64,000 nt of DNA from Glaciimonas soli (GTDB lineage: Bacteria; Pseudomonadota; Gammaproteobacteria; Burkholderiales; Burkholderiaceae_D). The notes beneath the pieces were generated by a model. The model did not search any database. It worked only from the letters and a program-made list of their open reading frames with translations, and was not told where the DNA came from. The stretch lies in the NCBI RefSeq assembly GCF_009497155.1, contig NZ_WINI01000007.1, forward strand, positions 131,137-195,136, in the 5' to 3' direction. Position numbers and translations under genes: made by a program. This document shows, one piece after another, positions 37,060 through 45,966 of this stretch; positions within the stretch are counted from its first letter, which is position 1, and each line of letters starts with the position of its first letter.

Positions 37060-38023
37060 TCATTACAAAGCGAAGCCTTCTAAAACGGCTAAAATCAACG
37101 TCGCCGCAACCATAGGCACAGTCATTGCCGCTCACGGGCGTCACTATCTGGTGCATGCCGAAGTAGATAGAAAGCTGTTAAAACTGCATTGCGTAACACG
37201 AGGCAAGAAAAGCGATGTCGCCGTCGGCGATCATGTGAATCTGAACATGACCTCCGCCAATCAGGCGGTGATCGAGTCCATAGCCGAACGGCGCAGCTTG
37301 TTGTATCGCTCCGACCAATATAAATCCAAATTATTGGCCGCCAACGTTACCCAATTATTTATCGTCGTGGCGACCGAGCCGGGGTTTACCGATGACTTGA
37401 TTTCCCGCGCCTTGGTTGCGGCGGAAGCTGCTGGCATAGCTGCGCATATCATTCTCAATAAAATTGATATCGCAGATGCCCTGCCCCGCACTCGCGAACG
37501 CTTGCGGTTGTACACAAATCTGGGTTATCCAGTCCATGAAGTCTCAGCGATCGGCATGCCCGAACAGACCTGCGCAACGCTGATGCCATTGTTGATCGGC
37601 CAATCGACCATCCTGATTGGTCAATCCGGGATGGGGAAATCGTCACTGATTAATCTGATCGTGCCGGATGCGGATATCGCCACCCGAGAAATTTCGGCGG
37701 CATTGGATACTGGCAAACACACAACAACCTTTACCCGGCTTTATGAAGTTGAAAATCCGGTGGCAAGCGATCTGCCTGGAACCAGCATCATCGACTCACC
37801 AGGCTTTCAAGAGTTTGGCCTATATCAATTAAGTGAAGGTATGCTGGAACGTGCGTTCCGCGAATTTAAACCGTACCTTGGGCACTGTAAATTCTATAAT
37901 TGCCATCATCTGACTGAACCCAGCTGCGCCGTTTTAGAAGCAGTACAAGAGGGCAAAATTGCGCCCATGCGACATCAGCTATATAAGCAGTTGTTGCATG
38001 AATCGTCACAGACCTTGTATTGA
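37052..38023 (+). CDS. rsgA: ribosome small subunit-dependent GTPase A
   Basis: A circularly permuted GTPase that checks late 30S subunit maturation. The 323-residue protein has an N-terminal OB fold, then G4 LNKIDIAD before G1 [14 protein letters not shown] and G3 DSPGFQEFG, the permuted order that defines the family. The C-terminal zinc site is seen in [21 protein letters not shown] 37052 overlaps the end of the M48 gene, so the two are probably translated together. Confidence 0.95.
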   Translation: MVDHYKAKPSKTAKINVAATIGTVIAAHGRHYLVHAEVDRKLLKLHCVTRGKKSDVAVGDHVNLNMTSANQAVIESIAERRSLLYRSDQYKSKLLAANVTQLFIVVATEPGFTDDLISRALVAAEAAGIAAHIILNKIDIADALPRTRERLRLYTNLGYPVHEVSAIGMPEQTCATLMPLLIGQSTILIGQSGMGKSSLINLIVPDADIATREISAALDTGKHTTTFTRLYEVENPVASDLPGTSIIDSPGFQEFGLYQLSEGMLERAFREFKPYLGHCKFYNCHHLTEPSCAVLEAVQEGKIAPMRHQLYKQLLHESSQTLY

Positions 38024-38058
38024 GGTTCAAAAGCCTTCATGAATATGGAGTTCGAAAC

Positions 38059-38204
38059 AGGATGGGCGCGACATTTTGTGCCCATGCCAAGACTTCAGAA
38101 AAGAGCGTTATTAAGACCAGAAATACCGATGCAAGCGTAATCCAGCCACAAGCACAACAGACTGAATACCATGCAGGCACAAAATGCCTGCCGTGCCCAT
38201 CCTA
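38059..38204. repeat. inverted-repeat element after rsgA
   Basis: The left arm AGGATGGGC-GCGA-CATTTTGTGCC (38059-38082) matches the reverse complement of the right arm (AGGATGGGC-ACGGCAGG-CATTTTGTGCC, 38178-38204), with a short gap. About 95 bases lie between the arms. It looks like a small non-autonomous element or REP-like composite. Partial copies of the AGGATGGG arm occur at about 919 and 26113-26143. Confidence 0.55.
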
Positions 38205-38268
38205 CCCTCGCATGGCACAAGTCAAAGATATCGCGATGAAAAGATTTTTATTATTGCAATAATCTGTA

Positions 38269-38309
38269 TTGCCCCAAGAGCTGCCTATTCTTATAAAATC
38301 CCTTATAAT
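38269..38309 (+). promoter_or_regulatory. candidate sigma70 promoter of argF-argG
   Basis: TTGCCC (38269-38274) and TATAAA (38292-38297) are spaced by 17 bases. A second perfect TATAAT lies at 38304-38309 but has no good -35 hexamer. Either would give a 50-70 base leader before argF. Confidence 0.5.
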
Positions 38310-38326
38310 TGAACGGCTTACAATCA

Positions 38327-38362
38327 TCGGCGGCAGGTCTTACTGACCGCCGTTTTCGTTTC
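38327..38362 (+). terminator. hairpin in the argF leader
   Basis: CGGCGGCAG pairs with CTGACCGCCG (one bulge) and is followed by GTTTTCGTTT. It lies between the candidate promoter and argF, 12 bases before the start codon. It may be an attenuator, or a terminator for upstream transcripts. Confidence 0.5.
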
Positions 38363-38374
38363 TAAAGTCCATCT

Positions 38375-39292
38375 ATGGCTATCAAACATTACCTGCAGTT
38401 TTCTGACTTTACTCTGGATGAATATGAATACGTGATAGCACGTACCCATCTCATCAAACGCAAATTCAAAAATTACGAACAACACTGGTCACTTCTGGAT
38501 CGTACGTTGGTCATGGTGTTTGAGAAAAATTCCACTCGCACCCGCTTATCATTTGAAGCTGGTATGCATCAGCTCGGCGGTGCCGCGATATATTTAAACA
38601 CTCGCGATAGCCAACTCGGCCGCGGTGAACCTGTCGAAGATGCGGGTCAAGTCATGTCACGCATGTGCGACGTCATCATGATTCGTACTTTTGGCCAAGA
38701 CATTATTGAACGCTTCGCCGCCAATTCACGTGTACCAGTCATCAATGGCCTGACCAACGAGCATCATCCTTGCCAGGTATTGGCCGATGTATTTACCTTC
38801 ATCGAACAGCGTGGCTCTATTGCCGGCAAAACAGTGACTTGGGTTGGTGACGCCAATAATATGTTGTATTCCTGGCTGCAAGCGGCAGAGGTATTTGGTT
38901 TCCATCTGAATGTGTCTACGCCCAAAGGTTACGATCTCGACCCAACTTTGGTGACAGCCGATAGTCGCCATTACACTTTATTCGACAGCCCTTCTGACGC
39001 CTGCCAAGGCGCGCATCTGGTAACCACTGACGTCTGGACCAGCATGGGTTATGAAGCAGAAAACAACGCACGTTTGGCGGCATTTGACGGCTGGATCGTT
39101 GATCAGGCAAAAATGGCCCGTGCCCAACCTGACGCCTTGTTCATGCATTGTCTGCCAGCACATCGTGGCGAAGAAGTTTCTGCCGAAGTCATTGACGGTC
39201 CACAATCTGTAGTCTGGGATGAAGCTGAAAACCGCTTGCATGTGCAAAAAGCATTGCTGGAATATTTGGTACTAGGCAAACTCACCTCCTAA
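38375..39292 (+). CDS. argF: ornithine carbamoyltransferase
   Basis: Makes citrulline from ornithine and carbamoyl phosphate in arginine synthesis. The 305-residue protein has the carbamoyl phosphate motif FEKNSTRTRLSFE, ITHQ-type segment ITNEHHPCQVLAD in variant form (GLTNEHHPCQVLAD), the ornithine loop DVWTSMGYE and MHCLPAHRGEEVS. It is 33 bases upstream of argG on the same strand, so both are probably one transcript. Confidence 0.97.
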   Translation: MAIKHYLQFSDFTLDEYEYVIARTHLIKRKFKNYEQHWSLLDRTLVMVFEKNSTRTRLSFEAGMHQLGGAAIYLNTRDSQLGRGEPVEDAGQVMSRMCDVIMIRTFGQDIIERFAANSRVPVINGLTNEHHPCQVLADVFTFIEQRGSIAGKTVTWVGDANNMLYSWLQAAEVFGFHLNVSTPKGYDLDPTLVTADSRHYTLFDSPSDACQGAHLVTTDVWTSMGYEAENNARLAAFDGWIVDQAKMARAQPDALFMHCLPAHRGEEVSAEVIDGPQSVVWDEAENRLHVQKALLEYLVLGKLTS

Positions 39293-39325
39293 TTTTTTAT
39301 CATTTGTAACACTAGAAAGCACACC

Positions 39326-40555
39326 ATGAGCGACGTAAAAAAAGTAGTCCTCGCCTACTCCGGCGGCCTTGATACTTCAGTCATTTTGAAATGGCTGCAA
39401 GATAATTACCAATGCGAAATCGTCACCTACACCGCCGATCTGGGCCAAGGTGAAGAATTGGAACCAGCACGCCAAAAAGCGCTGAAATTTGGTATCAAGC
39501 CAGAAAATATTTTCATTGACGACGTCCGCGAAGAATTCGTTCGTGACTTCGTATTCCCGATGTTCCGCGCTAACACTGTGTACGAAGGTGAATACCTGCT
39601 CGGCACATCTATCGCACGTCCATTGATCGCTAAGCGCTTGATCGACATCGCCCGCCAAACTGGCGCTGACACAATTTCACACGGCGCCACTGGCAAAGGT
39701 AACGATCAGGTCCGTTTTGAATTGGGCGCTTATGCATTGATGCCGAACGTAAAAGTCATCGCGCCGTGGCGTGAATGGGATTTGCTGTCGCGCGAAAAAT
39801 TGCTGAAATACGCAGAAGACGCTGGCATTGAAATCGACATGAAACACAAAAACGGCGGCGCTCCGTATTCTATGGATGCCAATTTGCTGCACATCAGCTT
39901 TGAAGGTCGCCATCTGGAAAACCCAAGTGCCGAAGCTGAAGAATCCATGTGGCGTTGGACCGTTAGCCCGGAAGCGGCACCGGACCAGGCTGAATATCTG
40001 GATATCGAATACGAAAAAGGCGACATCGTTGCACTGAATGGCACACGCATGTCACCTGCTACCGTGTTGGCAGAACTCAATCGCTTAGGCGGCAAGCATG
40101 GTATCGGTCGCCTGGATCTGGTCGAGAACCGTTTTGTCGGCATGAAGTCACGCGGCTGCTATGAAACCCCGGGCGGCACGATTATGCTGAAAGGCCATCG
40201 TGCTATCGAATCCATTACTTTAGATCGCGAAGTCGCGCATCTGAAGGATGATCTGATGCCACGTTACGCCGAGATGATTTACAACGGTTTCTGGTGGTCA
40301 CCAGAACGTATCGCGTTGCAAACCCTGATCGATCATACTCAAGCAACCGTCAACGGCTGGGTACGCGTCAAATTGTACAAAGGCAATGTGATTGTGGTGT
40401 CTCGTGATTCCAAGACCGATTCTCTGTTTGATATGAAAATCGCCACCTTCGATGAAGATGGCGGCGCTTACAATCAAGCCGATGCTGGTGGCTTCATTAA
40501 ATTGAATGCGCTACGTATGCGGATTGCTGCAAATGCACGCAACAAACGTAAATAA
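39326..40555 (+). CDS. argG: argininosuccinate synthase
   Basis: Condenses citrulline and aspartate with ATP to argininosuccinate. The 409-residue protein begins [18 protein letters not shown], the ATP pyrophosphatase P-loop, and has [30 protein letters not shown] and [11 protein letters not shown]. It corresponds to the shorter class of argininosuccinate synthases of about 400 residues. It follows argF directly. A strong terminator follows about 36 bases after the stop. Confidence 0.97.
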   Translation: MSDVKKVVLAYSGGLDTSVILKWLQDNYQCEIVTYTADLGQGEELEPARQKALKFGIKPENIFIDDVREEFVRDFVFPMFRANTVYEGEYLLGTSIARPLIAKRLIDIARQTGADTISHGATGKGNDQVRFELGAYALMPNVKVIAPWREWDLLSREKLLKYAEDAGIEIDMKHKNGGAPYSMDANLLHISFEGRHLENPSAEAEESMWRWTVSPEAAPDQAEYLDIEYEKGDIVALNGTRMSPATVLAELNRLGGKHGIGRLDLVENRFVGMKSRGCYETPGGTIMLKGHRAIESITLDREVAHLKDDLMPRYAEMIYNGFWWSPERIALQTLIDHTQATVNGWVRVKLYKGNVIVVSRDSKTDSLFDMKIATFDEDGGAYNQADAGGFIKLNALRMRIAANARNKRK

Positions 40556-40591
40556 AAACGTCAATAAGCATTAATCTGCACCGTAACTATT

Positions 40592-40619
40592 AAGAACCGG
40601 CACATGCCGGTTCTTTTTT
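40592..40619 (+). terminator. intrinsic terminator after argG
   Basis: AAGAACCGGCA pairs with TGCCGGTTCTT around CA, followed by a T run. Confidence 0.88.
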
Positions 40620-40654
40620 GCCAAAATTCATTAGCCATTTATGAGGTAATAAAA

Positions 40655-40969
40655 ATGAAATCACAACTCGACCACGTATCCGTTTTAAAACAAGCCAACG
40701 TCTATTTCGACGGCAAATGCGTTTCTCACACCGTCATCACCGCCAACGGCGACAAGAAAACGTTGGGCGTCATTTTGCCGTCGTCACTGACATTCAATAC
40801 CAATGCAGCTGAAGTGATGGAAATCACCAGCGGCATTTGCCGTGTTCGGTTATTGGGCCAGCAGATTTGGACTAAATACAGTGCAGGTGATCGCTTTGAA
40901 GTCGCAGCAAATTCGCGTTTTGATATTGAAGTAGTTGAAACCTTGAATTACGTTTGCCATTTCGTCTGA
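40655..40969 (+). CDS. ppnP: pyrimidine/purine nucleoside phosphorylase
   Basis: A 104-residue single-domain cupin of the PpnP (DUF1255, YaiE) family, which splits nucleosides with phosphate in salvage. Family features seen are NVYFDGKCVSHTV, KKTLGVILPSSLTFNT and the final FEVAANSRFDIEVVETLNYVCHF. ATG 40655 follows GAGGTAATAAAA; the open frame to 40604 overlaps the argG terminator. Confidence 0.93.
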   Translation: MKSQLDHVSVLKQANVYFDGKCVSHTVITANGDKKTLGVILPSSLTFNTNAAEVMEITSGICRVRLLGQQIWTKYSAGDRFEVAANSRFDIEVVETLNYVCHFV

Positions 40970-40986
40970 TAGCTTGACGTAAGCCC

Positions 40987-41463
40987 TCAATGGCTTGCAT
41001 GCGATTTGCCGACTATCGCATGCAAGCCAGGATCAACCATCTTCCCTATCCGCAGCGAAACATCATGCACATGTAAGGTTGCATCGATTTCCCACAAAAC
41101 CTGCACCATCAGATTATGCTTCTCTAAGATATGGCGAAAGCGCAACATTGCTGTATCCGATGGGACTTGCTGATCACGCTTAATGCCCGCAAATGCGCGC
41201 ATTACTTTAATGTCATACAAAGCATCTTCCATTGCTGGATCAGATAATTTGAACCAATGCTGCAACAAAAATATGCGCAGCATCACGGTTAACGGAAAGC
41301 TTGGGCGCCCTCCTTTTTTAGTTGGTTTTGGATAGGCAGGATCTATCTTTTCCAACAAACTATCCCACGGCACGAGCTTATCCATTGCATGCAAAAAGTC
41401 GGCGCGTCTAGAGGTATGTTTTCGCTTCGACTTTGGCCGTTCTGAAGCTTTAACTTCCATCAT
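40987..41463 (-). pseudogene. truncated IS5-family transposase
   Basis: A 158-residue fragment. The N-terminal part matches IS5-type transposases: MDKLVPWDSLLEKIDPAYPK, GGRPSFPLTVMLRIFLLQHW, LSDPAMEDALYDI, SDTAMLRFRHILEKHNL. After about residue 120 the sequence departs from the family, and the DDE catalytic region, which would need about 170 more residues, is absent. The frame ends inside a perfect inverted repeat (40991-41029). I take it as the decayed relic of an insertion element. Confidence 0.85.
40991..41029. repeat. 15 bp perfect inverted repeat at the broken transposase end
   Basis: TGGCTTGCATGCGAT and ATCGCATGCAAGCCA are separated by nine bases. It lies at the truncated 3' end of the transposase fragment and 22 bases past ppnP. 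It could be a rearrangement scar, or serve as the ppnP transcript end, though no T run follows. Confidence 0.6.
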
Positions 41464-41713
41464 TTAGTTCCCTCATTTAGAAGTGACTAAATTACCTGTG
41501 CTGTATTTTATTTTTTTGCGTTTTCAACTAGAAAAGTGGCATTTTTGAAAGTTTCCAATATGGAATTCTTCTCAATATAGTCCGAGGTTTTGAAGGTAGT
41601 CAATACATATTTATATGTGATTGTATTTGCAATTTTTTATATAAAATACGTCATGTTATGAAGTGTTGGCGTTGGCCTTGTCAAAGAATGCAGCAATCAA
41701 CCAGGAGAAAATT

Positions 41714-42754
41714 TTGTTTACGCACAAAATCTTTACCGCAACCATCCTGTTACTTTCATTACTCTTGATGGCCTCCCTCAGTCAGGCACAAGGTAATCCT
41801 AAGAACAAACCGGTAGTCTACGGTGAGCAACTTGAAGGCTTTGATTACGCCTATCCGGTTCACATCTATGCATTTGAATCGCAAGCGGAAGAAATGCATA
41901 TGGCGTATATAGACTCTCCGCCAAGCAATGCGAGCAAACCTAACGGCCACACCGCAGTCTTATTGCATGGTAAAAATTTCTGTGCCGGTACCTGGGAAAC
42001 CACCATCAAAGCGTTAAACGATGATGGTTACCGCGTCATCGCACCAGATCAAATCGGCTTTTGTAAATCGACCAAACCAGAACGTTATCAATACAGCCTG
42101 CATCAATTAGCTAACAACACGCGGGCTTTATTGGATAGTTTAGGAATTGGCAAAAGCATCGTAGTCGGACATTCGATGGGTGGTATGTTGGCGATACGTT
42201 ATGCATTGATGTATCCAGATGCAGTAGAACGCTTAGCCTTGGTTGATCCTATCGGTTTAGAAGATTGGAAAGCGCAAGGCGTGCCCTATTCAACCATAGA
42301 TCAGCTGTACGCGCGAGAATTGAAGACTTCTGCTGACAGCATTAAAAATTATCAACGTAATACGTATTACGCCGATGAGTGGAAACCTGAATTTGATCGT
42401 TGGGTACAGATGCTGGCTGGCATGTATCGTGGCCCCGGGTTACAAGCCGTCGCACGCAACTCTGCGCTGACCTATGACATGATCTACACCCAGCCGGTGT
42501 TTTATGAGTTTGAACAGTTAAAGATGCCAACCGCGCTATTTATCGGCTGGAAAGATAATACGGCGATTGGTAAAGATACGGCGCCACCGGAAGTCCGTGC
42601 ACGTTTGGGAAATTACAAAGAACTGGGAAAGGCGGCCGCAGCACGTATCCCGCATGCGCAGTTAATTGAATTCGAAGATCTCGGCCACGCTCCGCAAATA
42701 CAAGCGCCAGAACGATTTAATAAGGCGTTATTGAAAGCTTTGGACGAAAATTAA
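41714..42754 (+). CDS. secreted alpha/beta hydrolase
   Basis: A 346-residue exported hydrolase. The signal peptide has MFTHKIF then TATILLLSLLLMASLSQAQ. The catalytic Ser is in VVGHSMGGMLAIRYA, the oxyanion region is HGKNFCAGTWETTI, and the His is in DLGHAPQIQAPERF. The substrate is unknown; similarity in outline is to epoxide hydrolase and haloalkane-like esterases. The start is TTG 41714, chosen because AGGAG lies nine bases upstream and it begins the signal peptide. Confidence 0.85.
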   Translation: MFTHKIFTATILLLSLLLMASLSQAQGNPKNKPVVYGEQLEGFDYAYPVHIYAFESQAEEMHMAYIDSPPSNASKPNGHTAVLLHGKNFCAGTWETTIKALNDDGYRVIAPDQIGFCKSTKPERYQYSLHQLANNTRALLDSLGIGKSIVVGHSMGGMLAIRYALMYPDAVERLALVDPIGLEDWKAQGVPYSTIDQLYARELKTSADSIKNYQRNTYYADEWKPEFDRWVQMLAGMYRGPGLQAVARNSALTYDMIYTQPVFYEFEQLKMPTALFIGWKDNTAIGKDTAPPEVRARLGNYKELGKAAAARIPHAQLIEFEDLGHAPQIQAPERFNKALLKALDEN

Positions 42755-42761
42755 GCGGAAA

Positions 42762-43808
42762 TCAAATAAAGATAGGCTCAGGTTCTAAATTCACACCGAA
42801 GCGGTGCATCACATCATCCTGCACTGCTTGTGACAACCGAACGATATCCTGACCGGTCGCCCCGCCGCGATTGACTAATACCAGAGCCTGTTTTTCATAC
42901 ATCCCGGCCGGACCGAGATTTTTGCCTTTCCATCCACACTGATCGATTAACCAGCCGGCTGCCAATTTAAAACGGCCATCGGGTTGAGGATAGCTAACCA
43001 ATTGCGGATGCTGCGCAAACAGAGCGTCGCGCTGCATCGCTGTCACAATAGGATTTTTGAAAAAACTTCCGGCATTACCAATGACAGCAGGATCCGGTAA
43101 TTTACGCGTACGAATGGCAATCACTGCCGCACTGACGTCGTTTGCGGTCGGCACTTTGATGCCTAGTGTATGTAATTCGTGCGCAACGTCGGCGTAAGCC
43201 AATACAGGCTGACTATGCTTAGGCAACGCAAAGGTCACATCCAGCACCACAACACGATCGCGCAACGCATGTTTAAACACACTGTCGCGATAGGCAAAAG
43301 CGCAGGCCGTTCGATCTAAGGTCAGGACATTGCCTGTGTTGAAATCAAACGCGGTCAAACTATGAAAACGTTCTTGCATCTCAACGCCATAAGCACCGAT
43401 ATTTTGTATCGGTGCAGCGCCAACATTGCCGGGTATCAGTGATAAATTTTCCAAACCTGCAAACCCTTGCGCCAACGTCCACCGCACAAAACCATGCCAA
43501 TTTTCACCTGCGGCGGCGCGTACATACACGGTATCGTCATCCTCGCCGACTTTCTGCATGCCGAGATTACACATATGCAGCACCAAGCCATCAAAGTCTT
43601 GCGTCAACACTAAATTACTGCCGCCACCAAGAACCAAACGTGGCAATTTCGCCAACGCAGGCTCAGCTATAAGCTGCTGTAATTGAGAGATTGATGTCAC
43701 TGAAAGATAAGCACGCGCCGTGGCATCTATACCCAAAGTATTGTAATGACGCAGTGAGAATGTGGTTTGTACCGGCAATGAGGGAATGGTGTGTGAGTGT
43801 ACTGTCAT
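42762..43808 (-). CDS. murB: UDP-N-acetylenolpyruvoylglucosamine reductase
   Basis: Second step of peptidoglycan precursor synthesis, reducing UDP-GlcNAc-enolpyruvate with NADPH and FAD. The 348-residue protein has [45 protein letters not shown] and the catalytic serine in [10 protein letters not shown], and the type I MurB insert. ATG 43808 matches family N-termini; the ribosome site is weak (AAGCC). It converges on the hydrolase gene with a 7-base gap. Confidence 0.95.
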   Translation of the reverse strand: MTVHSHTIPSLPVQTTFSLRHYNTLGIDATARAYLSVTSISQLQQLIAEPALAKLPRLVLGGGSNLVLTQDFDGLVLHMCNLGMQKVGEDDDTVYVRAAAGENWHGFVRWTLAQGFAGLENLSLIPGNVGAAPIQNIGAYGVEMQERFHSLTAFDFNTGNVLTLDRTACAFAYRDSVFKHALRDRVVVLDVTFALPKHSQPVLAYADVAHELHTLGIKVPTANDVSAAVIAIRTRKLPDPAVIGNAGSFFKNPIVTAMQRDALFAQHPQLVSYPQPDGRFKLAAGWLIDQCGWKGKNLGPAGMYEKQALVLVNRGGATGQDIVRLSQAVQDDVMHRFGVNLEPEPIFI

Positions 43809-43905
43809 AGGCTTAGAATTATAGACGTAAGTTAAGCTGGATAGCAGGGACATCGCACGCAGCAAACCGTATTAGCGCATTTTTCCGCTAAAATGCGTAC
43901 GTTTA

Positions 43906-44043
43906 TAGGACTTACGCAAAATTGTCCCTGCAACGAGTTTGCAAACCCTGCCGTACGCAGACAATACGAATGGTGTAGCAGTGAACCCTGACTACATGCA
44001 GTAGTATGCGCAACGCCGCCGGAGCAGTTTTACGTAAATCCTA
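43906..44043. repeat. inverted-repeat element between murB and yajQ
   Basis: TAGGACTTACGCAAAATTG (43906-43924) matches the reverse complement of the right end (TAGGATTTACGTAAAACTG), 16 of 19, with only transitions. The 100-base interior is G+C-richer and contains GCAACGAGTTTGC and ACTACATGCAGTAGT-type smaller repeats. It resembles the element at 52610-52766 in its TTACGTAAA ends. Confidence 0.55.
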
Positions 44044-44071
44044 GTTTATAGTCGCCACTAAGGAAGCCGTC

Positions 44072-44563
44072 ATGCCATCATTTGATACCGTCTCAGAAGC
44101 AAATATTGTTGAAGTCAAGAATGCCGTCGAACAGGCAGGGAAAGAAATCACTACTCGCTTCGATTTTAAAGGAAGCTCTTCAAAGGTTGAGTTAAAAGAA
44201 AAAGAGCGCGAAATCATTACTTATGCCGACTCTGATTTTCAATTAGATCAGGTGCACGACGTTCTGGTCGGGCGCATGGTCAAACGCAATGTTGATGTAC
44301 GTTTTCTGGATACGGGAAAAATTGAAAAAATTGGCGGCGACAAGGTCAAGCGTGTCATCAAGATCAAAAATGGTATCGAGGGTGATGATGCTAAAAAAAT
44401 CGTACGCGTCGTCAAAGACAGTAAGATGAAAGTCCAGGCCAGCATACAAGGTGATGCAGTCCGTATCACTGGTGCCAAACGCGATGATTTACAAGCAGCG
44501 ATGGCGATGTTACGCAAAGAAATTGCCGATTTGCCGTTGGAATTTAATAATTTCAGAGACTAA
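44072..44563 (+). CDS. yajQ: YajQ-family nucleotide/cyclic di-GMP-binding protein
   Basis: A 163-residue protein with the YajQ double ferredoxin-like fold. It starts [21 protein letters not shown] and has [23 protein letters not shown] and the final [11 protein letters not shown], all diagnostic. Some homologues bind c-di-GMP and act in virulence or phage control; whether this one does is unknown. ATG 44072 follows AAGGAAGCCGTC. It is a single gene ended by a strong terminator. Confidence 0.95.
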   Translation: MPSFDTVSEANIVEVKNAVEQAGKEITTRFDFKGSSSKVELKEKEREIITYADSDFQLDQVHDVLVGRMVKRNVDVRFLDTGKIEKIGGDKVKRVIKIKNGIEGDDAKKIVRVVKDSKMKVQASIQGDAVRITGAKRDDLQAAMAMLRKEIADLPLEFNNFRD

Positions 44564-44568
44564 TGCCT

Positions 44569-44604
44569 ATTTTCCTCTCTTCTATTGATGGAAGAGAGGA
44601 AAAA
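44569..44604. terminator. bidirectional terminator between yajQ and the DAHP synthase gene
   Basis: TTTTCCTCTCTTC pairs with GAAGAGAGGAAAA around a 7-8 base loop. A and T flanks allow use in both directions. Confidence 0.8.
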
Positions 44605-44612
44605 TCTGATGA

Positions 44613-45680
44613 TTAATTGTTGGTGCTTTTCAACAAACGACGTTGTTTGACAGCTGCGGCCAAACCATCCAGCACGGCAATACTTTCTTCCCAGCTAATA
44701 CATCCGTCGGTGACCGATTGTCCATAGGTCAATTCCTTACCCGGTACCAAATCCTGACGACCTGCGACCAAATGTGACTCAATCATCACACCTGTGATAC
44801 GGTCGTCGCCAGCAGCAATTTGCGTTGCGATATCAGCACATACCGGGATTTGATTTTCCGGCTTTTTGGAGCTGTTTGCATGCGACGCATCAATCATCAG
44901 ACGCTGCGCCAAACCATTCGCTGCGATGTCTTTGCAAGCTGCATCAACACTGGCTGCATCATAATTCGGCGTTTTTCCACCACGTAAAATGATGTGGCAA
45001 TCTTCATTACCATTGGTCGACACAATCGCTGAATGGCCACCTTTAGTAACTGACAAAAAGTGATGGGGTTGCGATGCCGCCTTGATCGCATCAACGGCAA
45101 TTTTGACATTGCCATCGGTGCCGTTTTTGAAACCGACCGGACATGACAATCCAGATGCGAGTTCACGATGAACTTGTGATTCAGTCGTACGCGCACCAAT
45201 CGCGCCCCAACTGATCAAATCCGCAATATATTGTGGGCTGATCACATCCAGAAATTCTGTGCCGGCCGGCAGACCTAGCTGGTTGATATTTAACAATAAT
45301 TCACGTGCCATCCGCAGTCCATCATTGATGCGGAAACTGTTATCCATATATGGATCGTTGATCAGGCCCTTCCAACCTACCGTAGTACGTGGTTTTTCGA
45401 AATACACCCGCATCACGATTTCCAACTCGCCTTTGAGACGATCACGTTCACCGACTAACCTATGGGCATACTCCATCGCCGCTTTGGTGTCATGAATTGA
45501 ACAAGGTCCAATCACCACCATCAACCGATCATCTTGTCCGTGCAAAATGCGGTGCAGTGCAATACGTGATTGTGCGGCAGTTTCTGCCACTTTTTCAGTA
45601 GCGCCAAACTCACGGATTAAATGCGAAGGTGGCACAAGTTCTTTCATTTCTCTGATACGTAAATCGTCGGTACGTGGCAT
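44613..45680 (-). CDS. aroG: 3-deoxy-7-phosphoheptulonate synthase (class I, AroG/F type)
   Basis: First enzyme of the shikimate pathway, joining PEP and erythrose 4-phosphate. The 355-residue protein has the class I alpha motifs MVVIGPCSIHD, MRVYFEKPRTTVGWKGLINDP, GTEFLDVISPQYIADLISWGAIGART, GFKNGTDGN and MIDASHANSSK. Start ATG 45680 follows CAGGAG. The gene is preceded by an aromatic-rich leader reading frame and an intrinsic terminator, so its transcription is likely set by Phe/Tyr-tRNA supply (see 45713-45740 and 45766-45846). Paralogue identity (Phe-, Tyr- or Trp-sensitive) cannot be told from sequence alone, but Phe or Tyr is suggested by the leader. Confidence 0.95.
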   Translation of the reverse strand: MPRTDDLRIREMKELVPPSHLIREFGATEKVAETAAQSRIALHRILHGQDDRLMVVIGPCSIHDTKAAMEYAHRLVGERDRLKGELEIVMRVYFEKPRTTVGWKGLINDPYMDNSFRINDGLRMARELLLNINQLGLPAGTEFLDVISPQYIADLISWGAIGARTTESQVHRELASGLSCPVGFKNGTDGNVKIAVDAIKAASQPHHFLSVTKGGHSAIVSTNGNEDCHIILRGGKTPNYDAASVDAACKDIAANGLAQRLMIDASHANSSKKPENQIPVCADIATQIAAGDDRITGVMIESHLVAGRQDLVPGKELTYGQSVTDGCISWEESIAVLDGLAAAVKQRRLLKSTNN

Positions 45681-45712
45681 CTTTTTCTCCTGATTCAAAA
45701 GTAATTGGACAT

Positions 45713-45740
45713 AAAAAAACCGCCTGTCCAGGCGGTTTTT
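45713..45740 (-). promoter_or_regulatory. attenuator terminator of the DAHP synthase leader
   Basis: Read leftward, AAAAACCGCCT and AGGCGGTTTTT form a perfect stem with a four-base loop and end in seven T, 32 bases before the aroG start codon. Its 5' arm (ACCGCCTGG, 45736-45728) is complementary to CCAAGGCGGT (45797-45788) in the leader reading frame, nine pairs with one bulge. That gives mutually exclusive terminator and antiterminator folds. Confidence 0.8.
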
Positions 45741-45765
45741 AGAAATTTCGGTTTGTTCTTTAAGT

Positions 45766-45846
45766 CTACGAACGCTCACCGCTTTTCACCGCCTTGGGGC
45801 TGGAATAGCTAAAGAAGAAATAAAAATATGTGAACGCAAAAGACAT
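45766..45846 (-). CDS. Phe/Tyr-rich leader peptide of the DAHP synthase attenuator
   Basis: A 26-codon frame starting at ATG 45846 and ending at TAG 45766. Its first 14 residues are MSFAFTYFYFFFSY: six Phe and three Tyr, then SSPKAVKSGERS. A ribosome stalled on these codons would leave the antiterminator arm in codons 17-20 free; one that reaches the stop would cover it. The layout matches amino-acid attenuators such as the enteric pheA leader. The ribosome site is weak (GAAAA), which lowers certainty a little. Confidence 0.75.
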   Translation of the reverse strand: MSFAFTYFYFFFSYSSPKAVKSGERS

Positions 45847-45966
45847 AGTTTTCGATGAGTAGTTAAATCTGTTCACAAGATAGTGCAGCAATTCTGATTT
45901 TTTAGCAAGCTGAACCAAGTCAGATTGCTAAACAATGGCAAAAAAATATCAATTCATTACTGCTGA

